DNA of 64,000 bases from Rickettsiales bacterium (GCA_002729235.1 PBTY01000006.1:76192-140191); one strand, 5' to 3'. Positions 42,697 to 54,244 are shown, counted from the stretch's first letter. Notes: generated from the sequence alone by a model not told the origin. Numbers and translations: made by a program.

Positions 42697-43566
42697 ATGA
42701 GTAAAATCACAAAACTAACCTTATTGTGTATCCTATTTGTATATGGCACTGCAGCTGTAGCACAAATTGACACCCCACAACCAAGCCCGGCAGGGTCAGT
42801 ATACAGTAAAGTTGGATTAACAGACGTTACTATCGATTATTCAAGACCTGGTGTGAAAGGACGTAAGATCTTCGGAGAAGGTGACAGCTATCTACAACCA
42901 TATGGTGTTTTATGGAGAACAGGAGCTAACTCTGGATCAAAAGTAACTTTTAGCACTGAAGTTACAGTGGCTGGAACTAAGGTACCAGCGGGTGAATACC
43001 TAATCTTCTCAACTCCAGGAAAAGATGAGTGGACTGTATCTCTTTACAGCGATCTTAGCTTAGGCGGTAACGTGAATGGTTATGATGTTGCTAACGAGGT
43101 AGTGAAGACAACTGTAAAAGCCATTAAACTAAGTTCTCCAGTAGAAAGATTAACGTTCAATATCGCTGACATCTCTGAAGACAACTCAAAGGCAGCTATT
43201 CAAATGTCTTGGGCAGATGCTTCATTCAAACTTCCTATTGAAGTATCATTTGTTGAAGACGTGAAGAAAGCAATTGAAAAGCAAACTAAAGTAAACCCTG
43301 CAGTATATGTTCAGGCAGCTAATTTCTACTTCGCTCAAAACATTGAATTGGAAAAAGCTCTAGAATACATGAACATGTATTTGGCTGTAGGTGAGAATAG
43401 TAAGCAATTCTGGAATGTTCATACCAAGGCAAAGATTCAAGCTGCTTTAGGTAAAAAGAAAGAAGCAATCGCTACTGCTAAAGAATCAATGGAAACTGCT
43501 AAAGCAAGTGGAAATGATTTCGGTTACGTAAAGAGAAATAAAGATTTGATTGATTCTTTGAAGTAA
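42697..43566 (+). CDS. DUF2911 domain-containing protein
   Basis: IDYSRPGVKGRKIFG...GVLWRTGANSGSKVTFSTEVTVAGTKVPAGEY. Confidence 0.85.
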   Translation: MSKITKLTLLCILFVYGTAAVAQIDTPQPSPAGSVYSKVGLTDVTIDYSRPGVKGRKIFGEGDSYLQPYGVLWRTGANSGSKVTFSTEVTVAGTKVPAGEYLIFSTPGKDEWTVSLYSDLSLGGNVNGYDVANEVVKTTVKAIKLSSPVERLTFNIADISEDNSKAAIQMSWADASFKLPIEVSFVEDVKKAIEKQTKVNPAVYVQAANFYFAQNIELEKALEYMNMYLAVGENSKQFWNVHTKAKIQAALGKKKEAIATAKESMETAKASGNDFGYVKRNKDLIDSLK

Positions 43567-43585
43567 ATTTTATGGATTCAATTTA

Positions 43586-43623
43586 GAAAGCTTCACACTT
43601 CGGGTGTGAAGCTTTCTTTTTTT
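43586..43623 (+). terminator. Strong rho-independent terminator
   Basis: 13-bp perfect stem GAAAGCTTCACAC-TTCGG-GTGTGAAGCTTTC then T-run. Confidence 0.92.
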
Positions 43624-43714
43624 AAGGCACTTATTTCATTTCTAGCAATTCCAGTATTCAACCATACGGGTAAGGAAAACAAATTGATTCTATCACTAAA
43701 CCTGGTAGGAGAAT

Positions 43715-44863
43715 TCACTTTTTAGAAAAAATAGAGTTGATAAAATTCCCTCTGCCGTTCTTAGAGTATACGGAACGTAACGTAGCAGGAATTACCGATT
43801 TAGTTGGGTGACGGAAAGCATCGTAAACTGAACAAATAGTATAGGCTAAGGAATTAGCAGTCTCTTTTGCTGCCCAATAGCGGGTTGCACATCCTACTGT
43901 GAAATCCGTTAAATTCTGGACTCTATGCCACCAAAAAGGTGGGTTGAACAACAAGTCCCCCTCCTCTAAAACACAACGATACACAGGTATGTATTTGAAG
44001 TAAGGATGATTTTTGATAAGACTAGTATAGAATTCCTCTTCCATGTTTTCATATAACTCAGATATAGAGTAAACCGCGTATTTGCTGAATGCAGGTTGCA
44101 TCAAAGGGGTATACGTTCGATCTATGAAAAACCATTCCTTGCGACCTTGAATGTTCAAAAACATGTTATCAGCAGGTGCACAATGAACACTTGAACCACT
44201 CAACTTCTTTCTGGAAATGAACCACTGGGCTAGAAAATTCTTACTTCCCTCCAAGTCCTCAATTTCCTTTCCCTTGGCTTTAGAGTAAAAATCTTCATCC
44301 TCCAGTATTCCATGAAAATTGTTAATGTAATAGTCCTTATAAGCATCAGAAGTTAAAAACTCCGCCAAAGAAATGGAACTGAGCTTTATAGTCTCACCAT
44401 ACCCTTTCTCATCTGTCACGTTCTTTGCACACTTCACCTGCACGTTGCCATTATTCTTAATTAGCTCCTCCATAGAGGTGACTTGTCTAATTTCTGCATC
44501 ACTCAGGTAGTTTCTAACCACTAAAGGCATGTTTACTTTTCGCTTCCAGTACTTAAAAAAGTCCTTATCAAAATCCTCATGCGCGATAGTAGGTAAGGTA
44601 AGGGGTTCATCGAAAGTTAGTTGACTATGCCGCTTTTCCAAACTCGCTACACTTTCATTGTGGATCTTATCAAATTGCCGACCAACCCAAGACGGATGTT
44701 CTACCTTTCTATGAATTTGTCCTTCTTTAGTCTTTCTTTTGGTGATATTGAAAATAAAATCATATACAAATAACCAAAGCCACTTGAAGGCTGGTTTATT
44801 ACATATCCATTTTGGATGAGAAGGATCATAGCCTTCAACACGACCTAATTTTTCGTGACTCAT
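43715..44863 (-). CDS. Cupin-like (JmjC-type) domain protein
   Basis: HCAPADNMFLNIQGRKEWFFID ... LLFNPPFWWHRVQNL. Confidence 0.8.
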   Translation of the reverse strand: MSHEKLGRVEGYDPSHPKWICNKPAFKWLWLFVYDFIFNITKRKTKEGQIHRKVEHPSWVGRQFDKIHNESVASLEKRHSQLTFDEPLTLPTIAHEDFDKDFFKYWKRKVNMPLVVRNYLSDAEIRQVTSMEELIKNNGNVQVKCAKNVTDEKGYGETIKLSSISLAEFLTSDAYKDYYINNFHGILEDEDFYSKAKGKEIEDLEGSKNFLAQWFISRKKLSGSSVHCAPADNMFLNIQGRKEWFFIDRTYTPLMQPAFSKYAVYSISELYENMEEEFYTSLIKNHPYFKYIPVYRCVLEEGDLLFNPPFWWHRVQNLTDFTVGCATRYWAAKETANSLAYTICSVYDAFRHPTKSVIPATLRSVYSKNGRGNFINSIFSKK

Positions 44864-45084
44864 ATGTTAAACTGTGAGAGGTTGGTTACGTTTAAACCCA
44901 CCAAAATTGTGCAATAAAATGAATATTATCACAATGGTGTTTCAACATTTTTGTATAGTAAAGGGCCTTCATTCAAAAATATATAAGGGCTATTATAAAC
45001 CCTTTGACTGGTTTGTTTATCCGCTGTTAACGGTTAGTTTATCTGGTGACATTAAAACAAAGCACAAGCTATTTTATTCTATTT

Positions 45085-46761
45085 CTATTTCGAATGATCG
45101 GCTATCTGAATAATCAGACTCAAAATAATAGTAAGTAGACAACCAATAGCATTATACCATAAATAGCCAAGTGTAATCACTTCATAAACTGTGAGAAAAT
45201 GAAATACAATTACTACGGTTTGAGAAATGATCGCCGCCCAGAATACTGCATTGCCTCCTACTTTCTTCAAAAAGAAAGCCACAAGAAAAATCCCCAGTAT
45301 AGTGCCATAGAAAATAGAACCTACAATATTCACCGCTTCGATTAGGTTCTCAGAATTCTTGGCCAGAATAGCAAAAGAGATCGCTAATATGCCCCACAAA
45401 AGTGTTAGTCCTTTGGTGATCAACATATCATTTTTCGACTCACCTTTACTCAGCAAACGCCTATAAATATCCACTGTAGTCGTGGAAGAGAGTGAGTTGA
45501 TCTCCGAAGATGAAGAAGACATGGCTGCTGAGAAAATGACTGCAATCAGCAAACCGATAAGGCCATGTGGTAGGTAAGTCAATATAAATGTCAAAAAGAC
45601 ATAATCTGAATCTTTGGTTTCAATAGTTGGATCTGCTTGAACCAATAAGTCTTTCACTTCTTGTCTCAACTCCCTGGATGCCTGATCTGAGGCTAGCAGT
45701 TTGGCTTCATTCAATTCCGTTGGTTCTTGTGCATAGAGCAACGCCTGATTTTTTCGTTCTTCCAGCAATTGCTCATAATTGACTGATAACTCCTGATACT
45801 GCAGCTCATATGGTGTACCATTCAGCTTTTGTACTGACACATCTTTGAAATGGACTGGAGGAGTGTAGAAAATAAAGAAGACATAAACCATCACTCCGGT
45901 CAACAGTATGAAAAATTGCATTGGGATTTTCAAAATGGCATTAAACATCAATCCCATTCTACTTTCGGTGATATTCTTACCACCTAAATAACGCTGCACC
46001 TGAGACTGATCCGTCCCGAAGTAAGAAAGAGCTAAGAAAAGTCCACCTGTCAACCCAGACCAGACAGTGTATCGTTTCTCCACATTGAAATCAAAGTCAA
46101 CCGTATTGAGCTTATCAAGCTTCCCCGCAATTTCCAATGCTGATCCGAAAGAAACATAATCCGTAATGTAGGCCACAATGACTCCAAAAGTCACAAACAT
46201 CCCAATCATGATCACAGCCATCTGCTGCTTTTGGGTAATGCTAACAGCCCTGGTTCCCCCGGAAACCGTATAGACGATGACCAATCCCCCAGTGATGAAA
46301 ATGGTCATAGTCAAATCCCAATCAAGAATACTGGATAGAATAATAGCAGGAGCGTATATGGTAATACCTGCCGCCAAACCTCTTTGAATCAGAAAAAGTA
46401 GCGCTCCAAGCATACGGGTTTTCAGGTCAAACCTCGACTCCAAAAATTCATATGCGGTGTAGACTTTTAGCTTGTAAAAAATAGGAATAAATACAGCCGA
46501 CACAATGATCAAGGCGATGGGTAATCCAAAGTAATTCTGTACAAAACCCATTCCACTTTCATACCCTTGACCCGGAGTGGAGATAAATGTTATAGCACTG
46601 GCTTGTGTCGCCATTACAGACAATCCAATTGTCCCCCAGCCCAATGAGTTATTGCCTAGCAAGTAACCTTCAATATTGTTTTGCCCTCGGGTTTTATAGA
46701 CACCATAAGCAACAATGGATAGCAGCGTACCAAACAATACAATCAGATCTAATGTATTCAT
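45085..46761 (-). CDS. Sodium:solute symporter family protein
   Basis: YLLGNNSLGWGTIGLSVMATQASAITFISTPG; SSF architecture. Confidence 0.92.
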   Translation of the reverse strand: MNTLDLIVLFGTLLSIVAYGVYKTRGQNNIEGYLLGNNSLGWGTIGLSVMATQASAITFISTPGQGYESGMGFVQNYFGLPIALIIVSAVFIPIFYKLKVYTAYEFLESRFDLKTRMLGALLFLIQRGLAAGITIYAPAIILSSILDWDLTMTIFITGGLVIVYTVSGGTRAVSITQKQQMAVIMIGMFVTFGVIVAYITDYVSFGSALEIAGKLDKLNTVDFDFNVEKRYTVWSGLTGGLFLALSYFGTDQSQVQRYLGGKNITESRMGLMFNAILKIPMQFFILLTGVMVYVFFIFYTPPVHFKDVSVQKLNGTPYELQYQELSVNYEQLLEERKNQALLYAQEPTELNEAKLLASDQASRELRQEVKDLLVQADPTIETKDSDYVFLTFILTYLPHGLIGLLIAVIFSAAMSSSSSEINSLSSTTTVDIYRRLLSKGESKNDMLITKGLTLLWGILAISFAILAKNSENLIEAVNIVGSIFYGTILGIFLVAFFLKKVGGNAVFWAAIISQTVVIVFHFLTVYEVITLGYLWYNAIGCLLTIILSLIIQIADHSK

Positions 46762-46900
46762 TGATATACTGAGCTAAAAACTGACAATAACAAGATCATG
46801 ATTATCAGACAACCAGTTACCAACCAGTATATAGATTTCCAACTGGAGAAATATGGTGGGGTGTCCAATTCCCTCTCTGAATTAGTTGACATAGGTTTTT

Positions 46901-49396
46901 TTATGGGTTTGTTTGATTATCTCCTAAAGAGATCATGTTTACTAATAGCTTGTATGCTCCGGGAACACCCGCAGGTAACTCTCTAAAGAATGATAAACCA
47001 GTGTAGCAATAATAACCCTTACCGTATTTCGCTACTAATAAACTTCCTTTAGTCTCTTCCTCCCCCGGATCATTCATTCCCAGAATAGGAATAAATTCCT
47101 CAGACCATTTATTCGGGAAATATAATCCTCTTTCCTGAACCCAACCATCCATATCCTCAGAAGTAATCTTATTCGGATAATTCAAAACAGAATGCTTCGG
47201 TGCCAAAAATTTGACTTCTGAATTCTCAACCGTAACTCGATCTCTCGACAATGTTAGTGCATATGGAGCTACATCTTGCGTCACCAATCGATGGCTTGTA
47301 TTGTATTGCACAATGACATTGCCGCCTTGTTTTACAAATTCAAATAATTCGGTATTCTTAAAAGCTAACCAAGGAAGGGTATTAAATGCTCGCACTCCAA
47401 TTAAAACAGCATCAAAACTATTCAGTCGATCAGCTACCACATCATCTTTATCTAATAAGGTAACATCATAACCAATGCCTTCTAGAGCTTCCGGAACCTC
47501 GTCACCTGCTCCCATAACATACCCAATTTGGGCATTTGTTTTTTTGATGTCAAGTTTCACCACTTTACTGGAAGAAGACTGAAACAAGTTTTGCTGTGGT
47601 ATGTGATCATAATCGATCACCACTTTCTCTCTACTGTAGGATTCACCTTCAACTTTGATAACAGGATAAATTTCCCCAATTGACTCTCCAGATGGAGGCG
47701 TTAGAAGAAACTCAACGATTTTTTCCTCATTCTTTTGTTCCAGATTAACATCAATGAATTCTGGAGTCACCTTCCATCCTTGGGGAACTTCTAAAGATAA
47801 TTGACCACTTAATTCTTCCTTCCCAGCTATCACAACAACCTCAACAGCTTTTGGAGCAGAATGAGAGAAAATAAGGGATTTTGCTTTCAAATTAACCATT
47901 GCTTTTGGTTGTATGATCAATGGAGTCACCACTTCCCCTTTTACAGGATCAGTCCGCCGATAGTTAACGGGTACTGGAACCTCGATTACCTGATCACCCA
48001 ACGTTAATGTAACATAACCTGTGATTGCAGGGAGATTCTGAGGCAATCCACGAAGTTTCTGATCACTAACACCATACATACCCTCAGAAGCTTCTTCTTC
48101 TAGCCAATAAGGATTAGTATAATTCATGTTTTCAGGAATGACTAGTTCATAATTGAATTGAAGTTTGTCATTTCTCTCCATGGACATTTCATTTAAAAAT
48201 CGCTCGTTGCTTGATGAAAACCTCAGAGCTTCCAATTCCCAATTAACATCACTCCTACTAATTGCTTCAAAACTAACTTTGATAGAGTCACCGGGTGTAT
48301 AAGATGAGTTCTCAGCATTAAGAGCGAGATATGTGCCAGTAATATCTAACAACAGTTGCTCCAATTCCATCAACTTAACTTCCTTCCAATATTGATCAGG
48401 TAATGCTAATAGTGCTGATCGAGCACCAATCAATTTATTTAAAATGGATTCAGGCTCTCTTGGGTCATAATCCTGGAGAGCTTGATTCAAAAATTTCTTC
48501 ACCACTTCAGCTCCTTTCACTCGATCCCACGAAGTATCAATTCCTTCAAACAAATCATTGGAGACCACATCCCCTCCCCATTGTTTAAAATACTCAAATT
48601 CAGATCCTCGAGATCCTGAATTACCGAATCCCTGACTTTTATGCATACTTCGACTCAATGCGGAAATCTCCGTATATGAATATCCAAGAGCTGAGTTATA
48701 TTCACCCACATCTACCCTAAGATACTCTTCGGGATTAAAGGTGGTTCCCGAGTTTCTAAAAAACCAGGAACTGGTATTCCAAAAAATCCTTTTAGGCTGC
48801 CATACATCAACAAACTCCAACTGCTCAGGATATCTATTAGGATCACCTGCAGCCCTGAATGCCTCCATAGCCAAAATAGCTGAGGCCGTATGGTGCCCAT
48901 GTGTTATTCCAGGTTGTAAGGAAAATCTCGTAATCAAAACATCAGGCTTAAACTGACGAATAACCCACACAAAATCTGCTAACACCTTATCCTTATCCCA
49001 AATGGTAAACGTTTCATCAGGATGTTTGGAATAGCCGAAATCATTTGCCCGAGAAAAATACTGTTCTCCTTTATCCGTTCGACGAGCGGCAAGTAATTCC
49101 TGAGTTCTGATTACACCTAATTTCTCACGGATCTCAGTACCTATTAAGTTCTGCCCACCGTCACCACGAGTTGCCGCGAGATATCCAGTACGGTAATGTC
49201 TACCATTTGCCAAATAGGCTATGAGCTGAGTATTTTCATCATCTGGGTGAGCTGCAATGTATAAGGCAGAACCAAGGGTATTTAGACGTTCCAATTGTTG
49301 TAACACATTGGAAGCCGAATATCTTGATGTGACCTGGGCTAAGGAATCGAGAAGGTTTAAAAGGAATATGAAAAAAAACAGGGATTTATGTTTCAT
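46901..49396 (-). CDS. PIG-L family deacetylase, large secreted form
   Basis: AAHPDDENTQLIAYLANG and HGHHTAS metal motifs; long beta-rich C-terminal region. Confidence 0.9.
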   Translation of the reverse strand: MKHKSLFFFIFLLNLLDSLAQVTSRYSASNVLQQLERLNTLGSALYIAAHPDDENTQLIAYLANGRHYRTGYLAATRGDGGQNLIGTEIREKLGVIRTQELLAARRTDKGEQYFSRANDFGYSKHPDETFTIWDKDKVLADFVWVIRQFKPDVLITRFSLQPGITHGHHTASAILAMEAFRAAGDPNRYPEQLEFVDVWQPKRIFWNTSSWFFRNSGTTFNPEEYLRVDVGEYNSALGYSYTEISALSRSMHKSQGFGNSGSRGSEFEYFKQWGGDVVSNDLFEGIDTSWDRVKGAEVVKKFLNQALQDYDPREPESILNKLIGARSALLALPDQYWKEVKLMELEQLLLDITGTYLALNAENSSYTPGDSIKVSFEAISRSDVNWELEALRFSSSNERFLNEMSMERNDKLQFNYELVIPENMNYTNPYWLEEEASEGMYGVSDQKLRGLPQNLPAITGYVTLTLGDQVIEVPVPVNYRRTDPVKGEVVTPLIIQPKAMVNLKAKSLIFSHSAPKAVEVVVIAGKEELSGQLSLEVPQGWKVTPEFIDVNLEQKNEEKIVEFLLTPPSGESIGEIYPVIKVEGESYSREKVVIDYDHIPQQNLFQSSSSKVVKLDIKKTNAQIGYVMGAGDEVPEALEGIGYDVTLLDKDDVVADRLNSFDAVLIGVRAFNTLPWLAFKNTELFEFVKQGGNVIVQYNTSHRLVTQDVAPYALTLSRDRVTVENSEVKFLAPKHSVLNYPNKITSEDMDGWVQERGLYFPNKWSEEFIPILGMNDPGEEETKGSLLVAKYGKGYYCYTGLSFFRELPAGVPGAYKLLVNMISLGDNQTNP

Positions 49397-49601
49397 TTTG
49401 GTGAGCTAATCCGTTGAACATTTTATAGAAATGGATGGCAAAACAATACCAATTCCATTTTGTCTAACTTTTCAAACTGAAAACTAAACAATAATTTAGT
49501 CGGAAAATTGCCATTTATTATTTAATTTATGATTAATCAAGTAAGTGGAGTAATGATTATTTGATTGGTAATAAAGCGAACACAAAACTACTACCGTCGA
49601 A

Positions 49602-50249
49602 ATGGATAAAAATACTATTCTGCTCGTGGATGATCACAAGATCATTCGCGATGGGTTGAAGCTATACTTTGAAGGTAACGATAAATATTCAGTGGTTGCT
49701 GAGGCCGCAACAGCTAAAGAAGCATTGAAATTGCTAGAAGAGAATGACTTTGACCTGGTCATCACAGACATTAGCATGCCCGAAATGGATGGAATCAGGT
49801 TTACCCAGGAACTGAAAGTTTTCAAACCTGAACAAAAGGTCATGGCATTGACCATGATCAGCGAAAATCAACATATAAAACACATGTTGTCGGCTGGAGT
49901 AAATGGCTATATTCTGAAGAATGCTGATAAAAGTGAGATTTTCAAAGCGATTGACACCATTCTAAGTGAAGAAAACTATTTTTCAAGCGAGGTTACCAAA
50001 ATCATCATGGACAACATGGTTGGCAAGAAAAAACCATCCAAGCGTCTTACACTAGAAACACCCCTAACACGCCGAGAAAAAGAGGTTTTGGAATTGATTG
50101 TAAAAGAGTATTCTAATCAGGAAATTGCAGATGCATTGTTTATTAGCGTAAGAACAGTAGACGCCCATAAGAGAAATTTACTAGAGAAAACTGGCTGTAA
50201 AAATATTGCAGGTTTAGTGGTATATGCAATTGAGCACAACATAGGATAA
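49602..50249 (+). CDS. LuxR/NarL-family response regulator
   Basis: LLVDDHKIIRDGL receiver; LTRREKEVLELIVKEYSNQEIADALFISVRTVDAHKRNLLEKTG HTH. Confidence 0.95.
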   Translation: MDKNTILLVDDHKIIRDGLKLYFEGNDKYSVVAEAATAKEALKLLEENDFDLVITDISMPEMDGIRFTQELKVFKPEQKVMALTMISENQHIKHMLSAGVNGYILKNADKSEIFKAIDTILSEENYFSSEVTKIIMDNMVGKKKPSKRLTLETPLTRREKEVLELIVKEYSNQEIADALFISVRTVDAHKRNLLEKTGCKNIAGLVVYAIEHNIG

Positions 50250-50336
50250 TCACCGCTTTTTACAATTTTTATTATATCAAAATCAACTTATTTATTTAGA
50301 GTATTTGAGTTATCTTATAACTTAAATACTTTCTAA

Positions 50337-53171
50337 ATGGGTATTGTTTCCAGCGAAAAGCAATTAGAAATCTTTCAAGAAATCTTTCATAACTCTCCTG
50401 GTGTACAGGTGGTTATCGATTGCGATAACGTGATTGTGTTCACTAATCAATCCTCTCAAGAACTTTTCAATAATCAAGATCTCATTGGACAACCAATTCT
50501 GAATTATATCAATGTAATTCCATGTGATACCGAGAAATCTTCAGAAATAATCAATGGGTTTCCTTACAGCATTAAGACAAACGAGCTAGCTGAAAATTAC
50601 AAGGTTCTCTTTATGGAACCATTATTTCGAACTCCAGATCCCGAAAATTGGTTTACCGATATCAGTGACTTTTTTCGAGAGCCCATGTGGGTCATTAATA
50701 AAGACTACCAATTAGTCAATTACAATGAGCAGTTCAAACTTGAAGTTGAAAAAATCGGAGTAAGAACAGTAAGAAAGGGTGATTCCGTTTTGTATCCCGA
50801 GTACCCTCAAAAATACCTTCAATTCTGGCAAAATATTTACAATCGAGCTTTTCTGGGAGAAGAAATTACACATGAATTTGAGCGCCCTGATCAAGCCTCA
50901 GGTAATTACTATTCATTATCTGTTGTTCCGATCGTTAAAGATTCGAAGATCATAGGAGTAGCATGTTTCACCAAAGATATTAGTGACTTTAGAAGGCAAA
51001 ATGAGGTTCTAATGAATCAATCACACAAGCTGAAAAAGGCTTTTGGGATTGCTTCTATGTCTGAATGGGAATATGATTTCAAAGCTCAGAGATTCACCTG
51101 GATTGAAGGCACCTCAAAGTTATTGGGAATTGAGTCGGTCAAACTACCTACCAGCTGGACCTCCTTTATTAAACTGATACATCCAGATCATCAAAATGGA
51201 GTCAAACAGGCATTCGAGACTGCTAGAGCTTCAAAATTCCTAAAGATAGAAACAAAAATTCGCCTAGATCAAAAGAACTACATCTGGATCAAGCTTTCTG
51301 GGATTGAAACAGATGACTCTGATCAGAATTTCAGACTAATTGGTATTATTCAAAACATCAACTCCAGAAAACTGGCTGAACTCCAACTTATAGAAAGTGA
51401 AACCAGATATAGGGAACTCATTAGTGTTGCCCCGGCTATTATTTTTCAATACAATATTTCCACGGATACTGGAATATATTATTCGGGAAAACCCTTAGAT
51501 ATCTTAGGCTACACGGTTGATGAAATGATTCGCAATAAAGAATTTTGGACCAATAAAATTCATCCTGAGGATTATAAGAGAGTTGCCAAACATGCAATGA
51601 GTTTAAAACCAGGAGATGTATATGTCAAGGAATATCGGGTACTACACAAACGTGGTAATTGGGTATGGGTAAAAGAATATAGCATAGATGTGAAAGAGGT
51701 CAAAGGGCAAATCATTCTAACAGCCATCTCATTTGATATCACGAAAGAAAAAGAATACGAAATTCGACTCAACTTAGCACTGGAAAGTTCTAATCTGGGA
51801 GTTTGGGAGCATCATTTAGTTACAGACGAATTCATTCTAGATGATAAAATGTTAAGTATGATCGGTTACACAAGAGATGAGCTACCCTCTAATTATCAGG
51901 AGGTTGTTAAACTAACCATACATCCAGATGAGCAACAAAGAAGTCATAAGATACCAATTGAAGTCGCCAAGGATGGAATGGAAGACATTATTGTTACATA
52001 CAACAAACTAATCCACAAAAATGGAAATGTTCTTTACATTGAATCTTATGCAATCATAGCCGAAAGGGATGACAGTAAAAAACCAATAAAAGTAATAGGC
52101 ACAGTCAAGGACGTCACTGAGAAGCGACTTCAGGAAATCAAACTATTTGAGACCAACCAAACCTTACAAAAAATCATTGAGAGTGTTCCAGGAGTTGTAT
52201 TTAGGTACCCAAAAGATGATCCTACCAATCCAGATTTCATTAGTGATCAAATATTTGAAATAACTGGATATCATCCTGAGGAAATTCATCCAAAGGGAGA
52301 TATTAGTTTCCTAAGTTTGGTCAATATGAACGATGCTGCTGTAGCTACAATCGAAATCGAAAAGGCATATCAAGAACAACGCAGCTACCAGATTACTTAC
52401 AGACTAAAGCATAAATCCGGACGTAATATTTGGATATGGGAACGCGGGGGGTTCGTCAAAATCGAAGATCGGGAATTTGTAGAGGGGTTTATGACAGATA
52501 TAACCGACAAGGTAAAAGCAGAGGACCGAATCATTTCAGCAACATTAAAAGCAGAAGACTCTGAACGATCGCGTATTTCTAGAGAGATTCATGACGGTCT
52601 ACAACAGACTCTTGTTTCTTCTTTGTTTTCATTTCAGGAGTTTGGAACTCGAATCGAAAAACAATTCACTCCAGAACTTAAACAACTATTTACTAATGCC
52701 TTAGAAACGCTTCAAAATGGAGTGGCCGAAACCCGTATGATTGCGCATAGCATCATGCCTAAATCCATACAAGATTTCGGGCTCATCGAAACTCTCGAAT
52801 ACATGATTGAAGGGCTCAATCGGTCAACCATTACATCCTTCAAATTATACCATAATATCTCGGAAGATAATATCAGACATGAAATTGCCACCTCTCTATA
52901 CAGGATTTGCCAGGAGGCGACCAACAATATTTTAAAATATGCCAAAGCCTCTGAGGTGGAAATTCAATTAATCAAGCACGACAATTCTCTCATTATGAGT
53001 ATTGATGATAACGGTATTGGATTCGATACGAATAAAAAAGACCTTTTGTATGCTGGTTTAGGATTCTCTTCCATGAGAAGTCGCGCCAATGCCATTTCAG
53101 CAACTTTTGATTTTAATAGCACCCCTGGAAAAGGTACGAGTATTGTTGTGGAAACTCCACTTAAAACTTAG
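50337..53171 (+). CDS. Multi-PAS sensor histidine kinase (HisKA_3 type)
   Basis: Repeated PAS/PAC segments; SREIHDGLQQTLVSSLF H-box; NNILKYAKASEVEIQL and DNGIGFD ATPase motifs. Confidence 0.93.
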   Translation: MGIVSSEKQLEIFQEIFHNSPGVQVVIDCDNVIVFTNQSSQELFNNQDLIGQPILNYINVIPCDTEKSSEIINGFPYSIKTNELAENYKVLFMEPLFRTPDPENWFTDISDFFREPMWVINKDYQLVNYNEQFKLEVEKIGVRTVRKGDSVLYPEYPQKYLQFWQNIYNRAFLGEEITHEFERPDQASGNYYSLSVVPIVKDSKIIGVACFTKDISDFRRQNEVLMNQSHKLKKAFGIASMSEWEYDFKAQRFTWIEGTSKLLGIESVKLPTSWTSFIKLIHPDHQNGVKQAFETARASKFLKIETKIRLDQKNYIWIKLSGIETDDSDQNFRLIGIIQNINSRKLAELQLIESETRYRELISVAPAIIFQYNISTDTGIYYSGKPLDILGYTVDEMIRNKEFWTNKIHPEDYKRVAKHAMSLKPGDVYVKEYRVLHKRGNWVWVKEYSIDVKEVKGQIILTAISFDITKEKEYEIRLNLALESSNLGVWEHHLVTDEFILDDKMLSMIGYTRDELPSNYQEVVKLTIHPDEQQRSHKIPIEVAKDGMEDIIVTYNKLIHKNGNVLYIESYAIIAERDDSKKPIKVIGTVKDVTEKRLQEIKLFETNQTLQKIIESVPGVVFRYPKDDPTNPDFISDQIFEITGYHPEEIHPKGDISFLSLVNMNDAAVATIEIEKAYQEQRSYQITYRLKHKSGRNIWIWERGGFVKIEDREFVEGFMTDITDKVKAEDRIISATLKAEDSERSRISREIHDGLQQTLVSSLFSFQEFGTRIEKQFTPELKQLFTNALETLQNGVAETRMIAHSIMPKSIQDFGLIETLEYMIEGLNRSTITSFKLYHNISEDNIRHEIATSLYRICQEATNNILKYAKASEVEIQLIKHDNSLIMSIDDNGIGFDTNKKDLLYAGLGFSSMRSRANAISATFDFNSTPGKGTSIVVETPLKT

Positions 53172-54244
53172 AATGCTATATTTTCCCAAGCACCATTGGA
53201 ATTATATCCTAAAAATTCTCCATTGATTTCTAACGGAGACAAGACATTATTTTCATAAAGCTGTCCAGTACCCAATCCCTGATAACCTATATTTTCAAAC
53301 TCTCCAGCAAATTGTGCTATTGCATTGAGTCCAACATTGCTCTCAAGAGCTGATGTTAGCCACCATCCAATCCCCAAAGTCTGAGCTGTTTTTATCCATT
53401 CCAGAGTAGCTCTTAAGCCACCCAACAATGTAGGTTTCAGGATTATAAATTGCGGCTTGATCATCTTCAACAGTTCCATTCTTCTGCTCTGATCATGATA
53501 ACCTATCAATTCTTCATCCAAAGCAATCGGCACTGATGTTCGCCTACAAATCAGCTGCATAGCCTCTAATTGTCCAGGCATGATGGGCTGTTCAATTGAA
53601 TGAATTCCTAGTTTTTCCAATTCAGCTAATCTTGCAAACACTTCATTTGTTGGAAATCCACCATTGGCATCCACTCGAATAATCACTTTCTCCGATTTAC
53701 TTCGAAGATATTCCAAAACAGCCAGTTCTTGATCAAAGCCAATTGCTCCAACCTTTAACTTGATGCACTTAAATCCTGCATGTAGTTTTCGGTCGACCTG
53801 TTCTTTCATGAAGTCCACTTCCCCCATCCAGATTAACCCATTAATTGGAACATCTCGTTCTGCTTTGTAAAAAGTGTTATCATATATTTTACGAGTTCCA
53901 CCATTCAGCAAATCAAGCAAAGCCGTCTCTAATCCAAACCGCAGGCTGGGCAATTCTGCCGGCACTAAGGACCCTGCAATACTATAAACCTCTTCCTCTC
54001 TTAATGGAATCTCTAGTTTTTTCAATCTGGCTGCCAATTCCGGAATAAATTCCATCACTTGATCCATTGTCTCAATACTGAGTTTTTCCAGAGGAGCGGC
54101 CTCACCCAGACCAAATTCTAATGGATTATCAAGCAGAGAAAGCTTTAAAAGACATACTGGATGTTCCTTGAGTACACCTCTGGAAGTACCAGCATCAAAC
54201 TTAAATTTCAAATTGCGTACGGTGGCCTCTAAATTCATAACCAT
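53168..54244 (-). CDS. menC: o-succinylbenzoate synthase (enolase superfamily)
   Basis: KLKVGAIGFDQE, IRVDANGGFP, SIEQPIMPGQ, IALDEEL. Confidence 0.85.
   Translation of the reverse strand: MVMNLEATVRNLKFKFDAGTSRGVLKEHPVCLLKLSLLDNPLEFGLGEAAPLEKLSIETMDQVMEFIPELAARLKKLEIPLREEEVYSIAGSLVPAELPSLRFGLETALLDLLNGGTRKIYDNTFYKAERDVPINGLIWMGEVDFMKEQVDRKLHAGFKCIKLKVGAIGFDQELAVLEYLRSKSEKVIIRVDANGGFPTNEVFARLAELEKLGIHSIEQPIMPGQLEAMQLICRRTSVPIALDEELIGYHDQSRRMELLKMIKPQFIILKPTLLGGLRATLEWIKTAQTLGIGWWLTSALESNVGLNAIAQFAGEFENIGYQGLGTGQLYENNVLSPLEINGEFLGYNSNGAWENIAF

Noticed and set aside
46798-46986. Small ORF between the symporter and PIG-L genes
   Set aside because: Short, overlaps the 3' end of the PIG-L CDS, no convincing start context.
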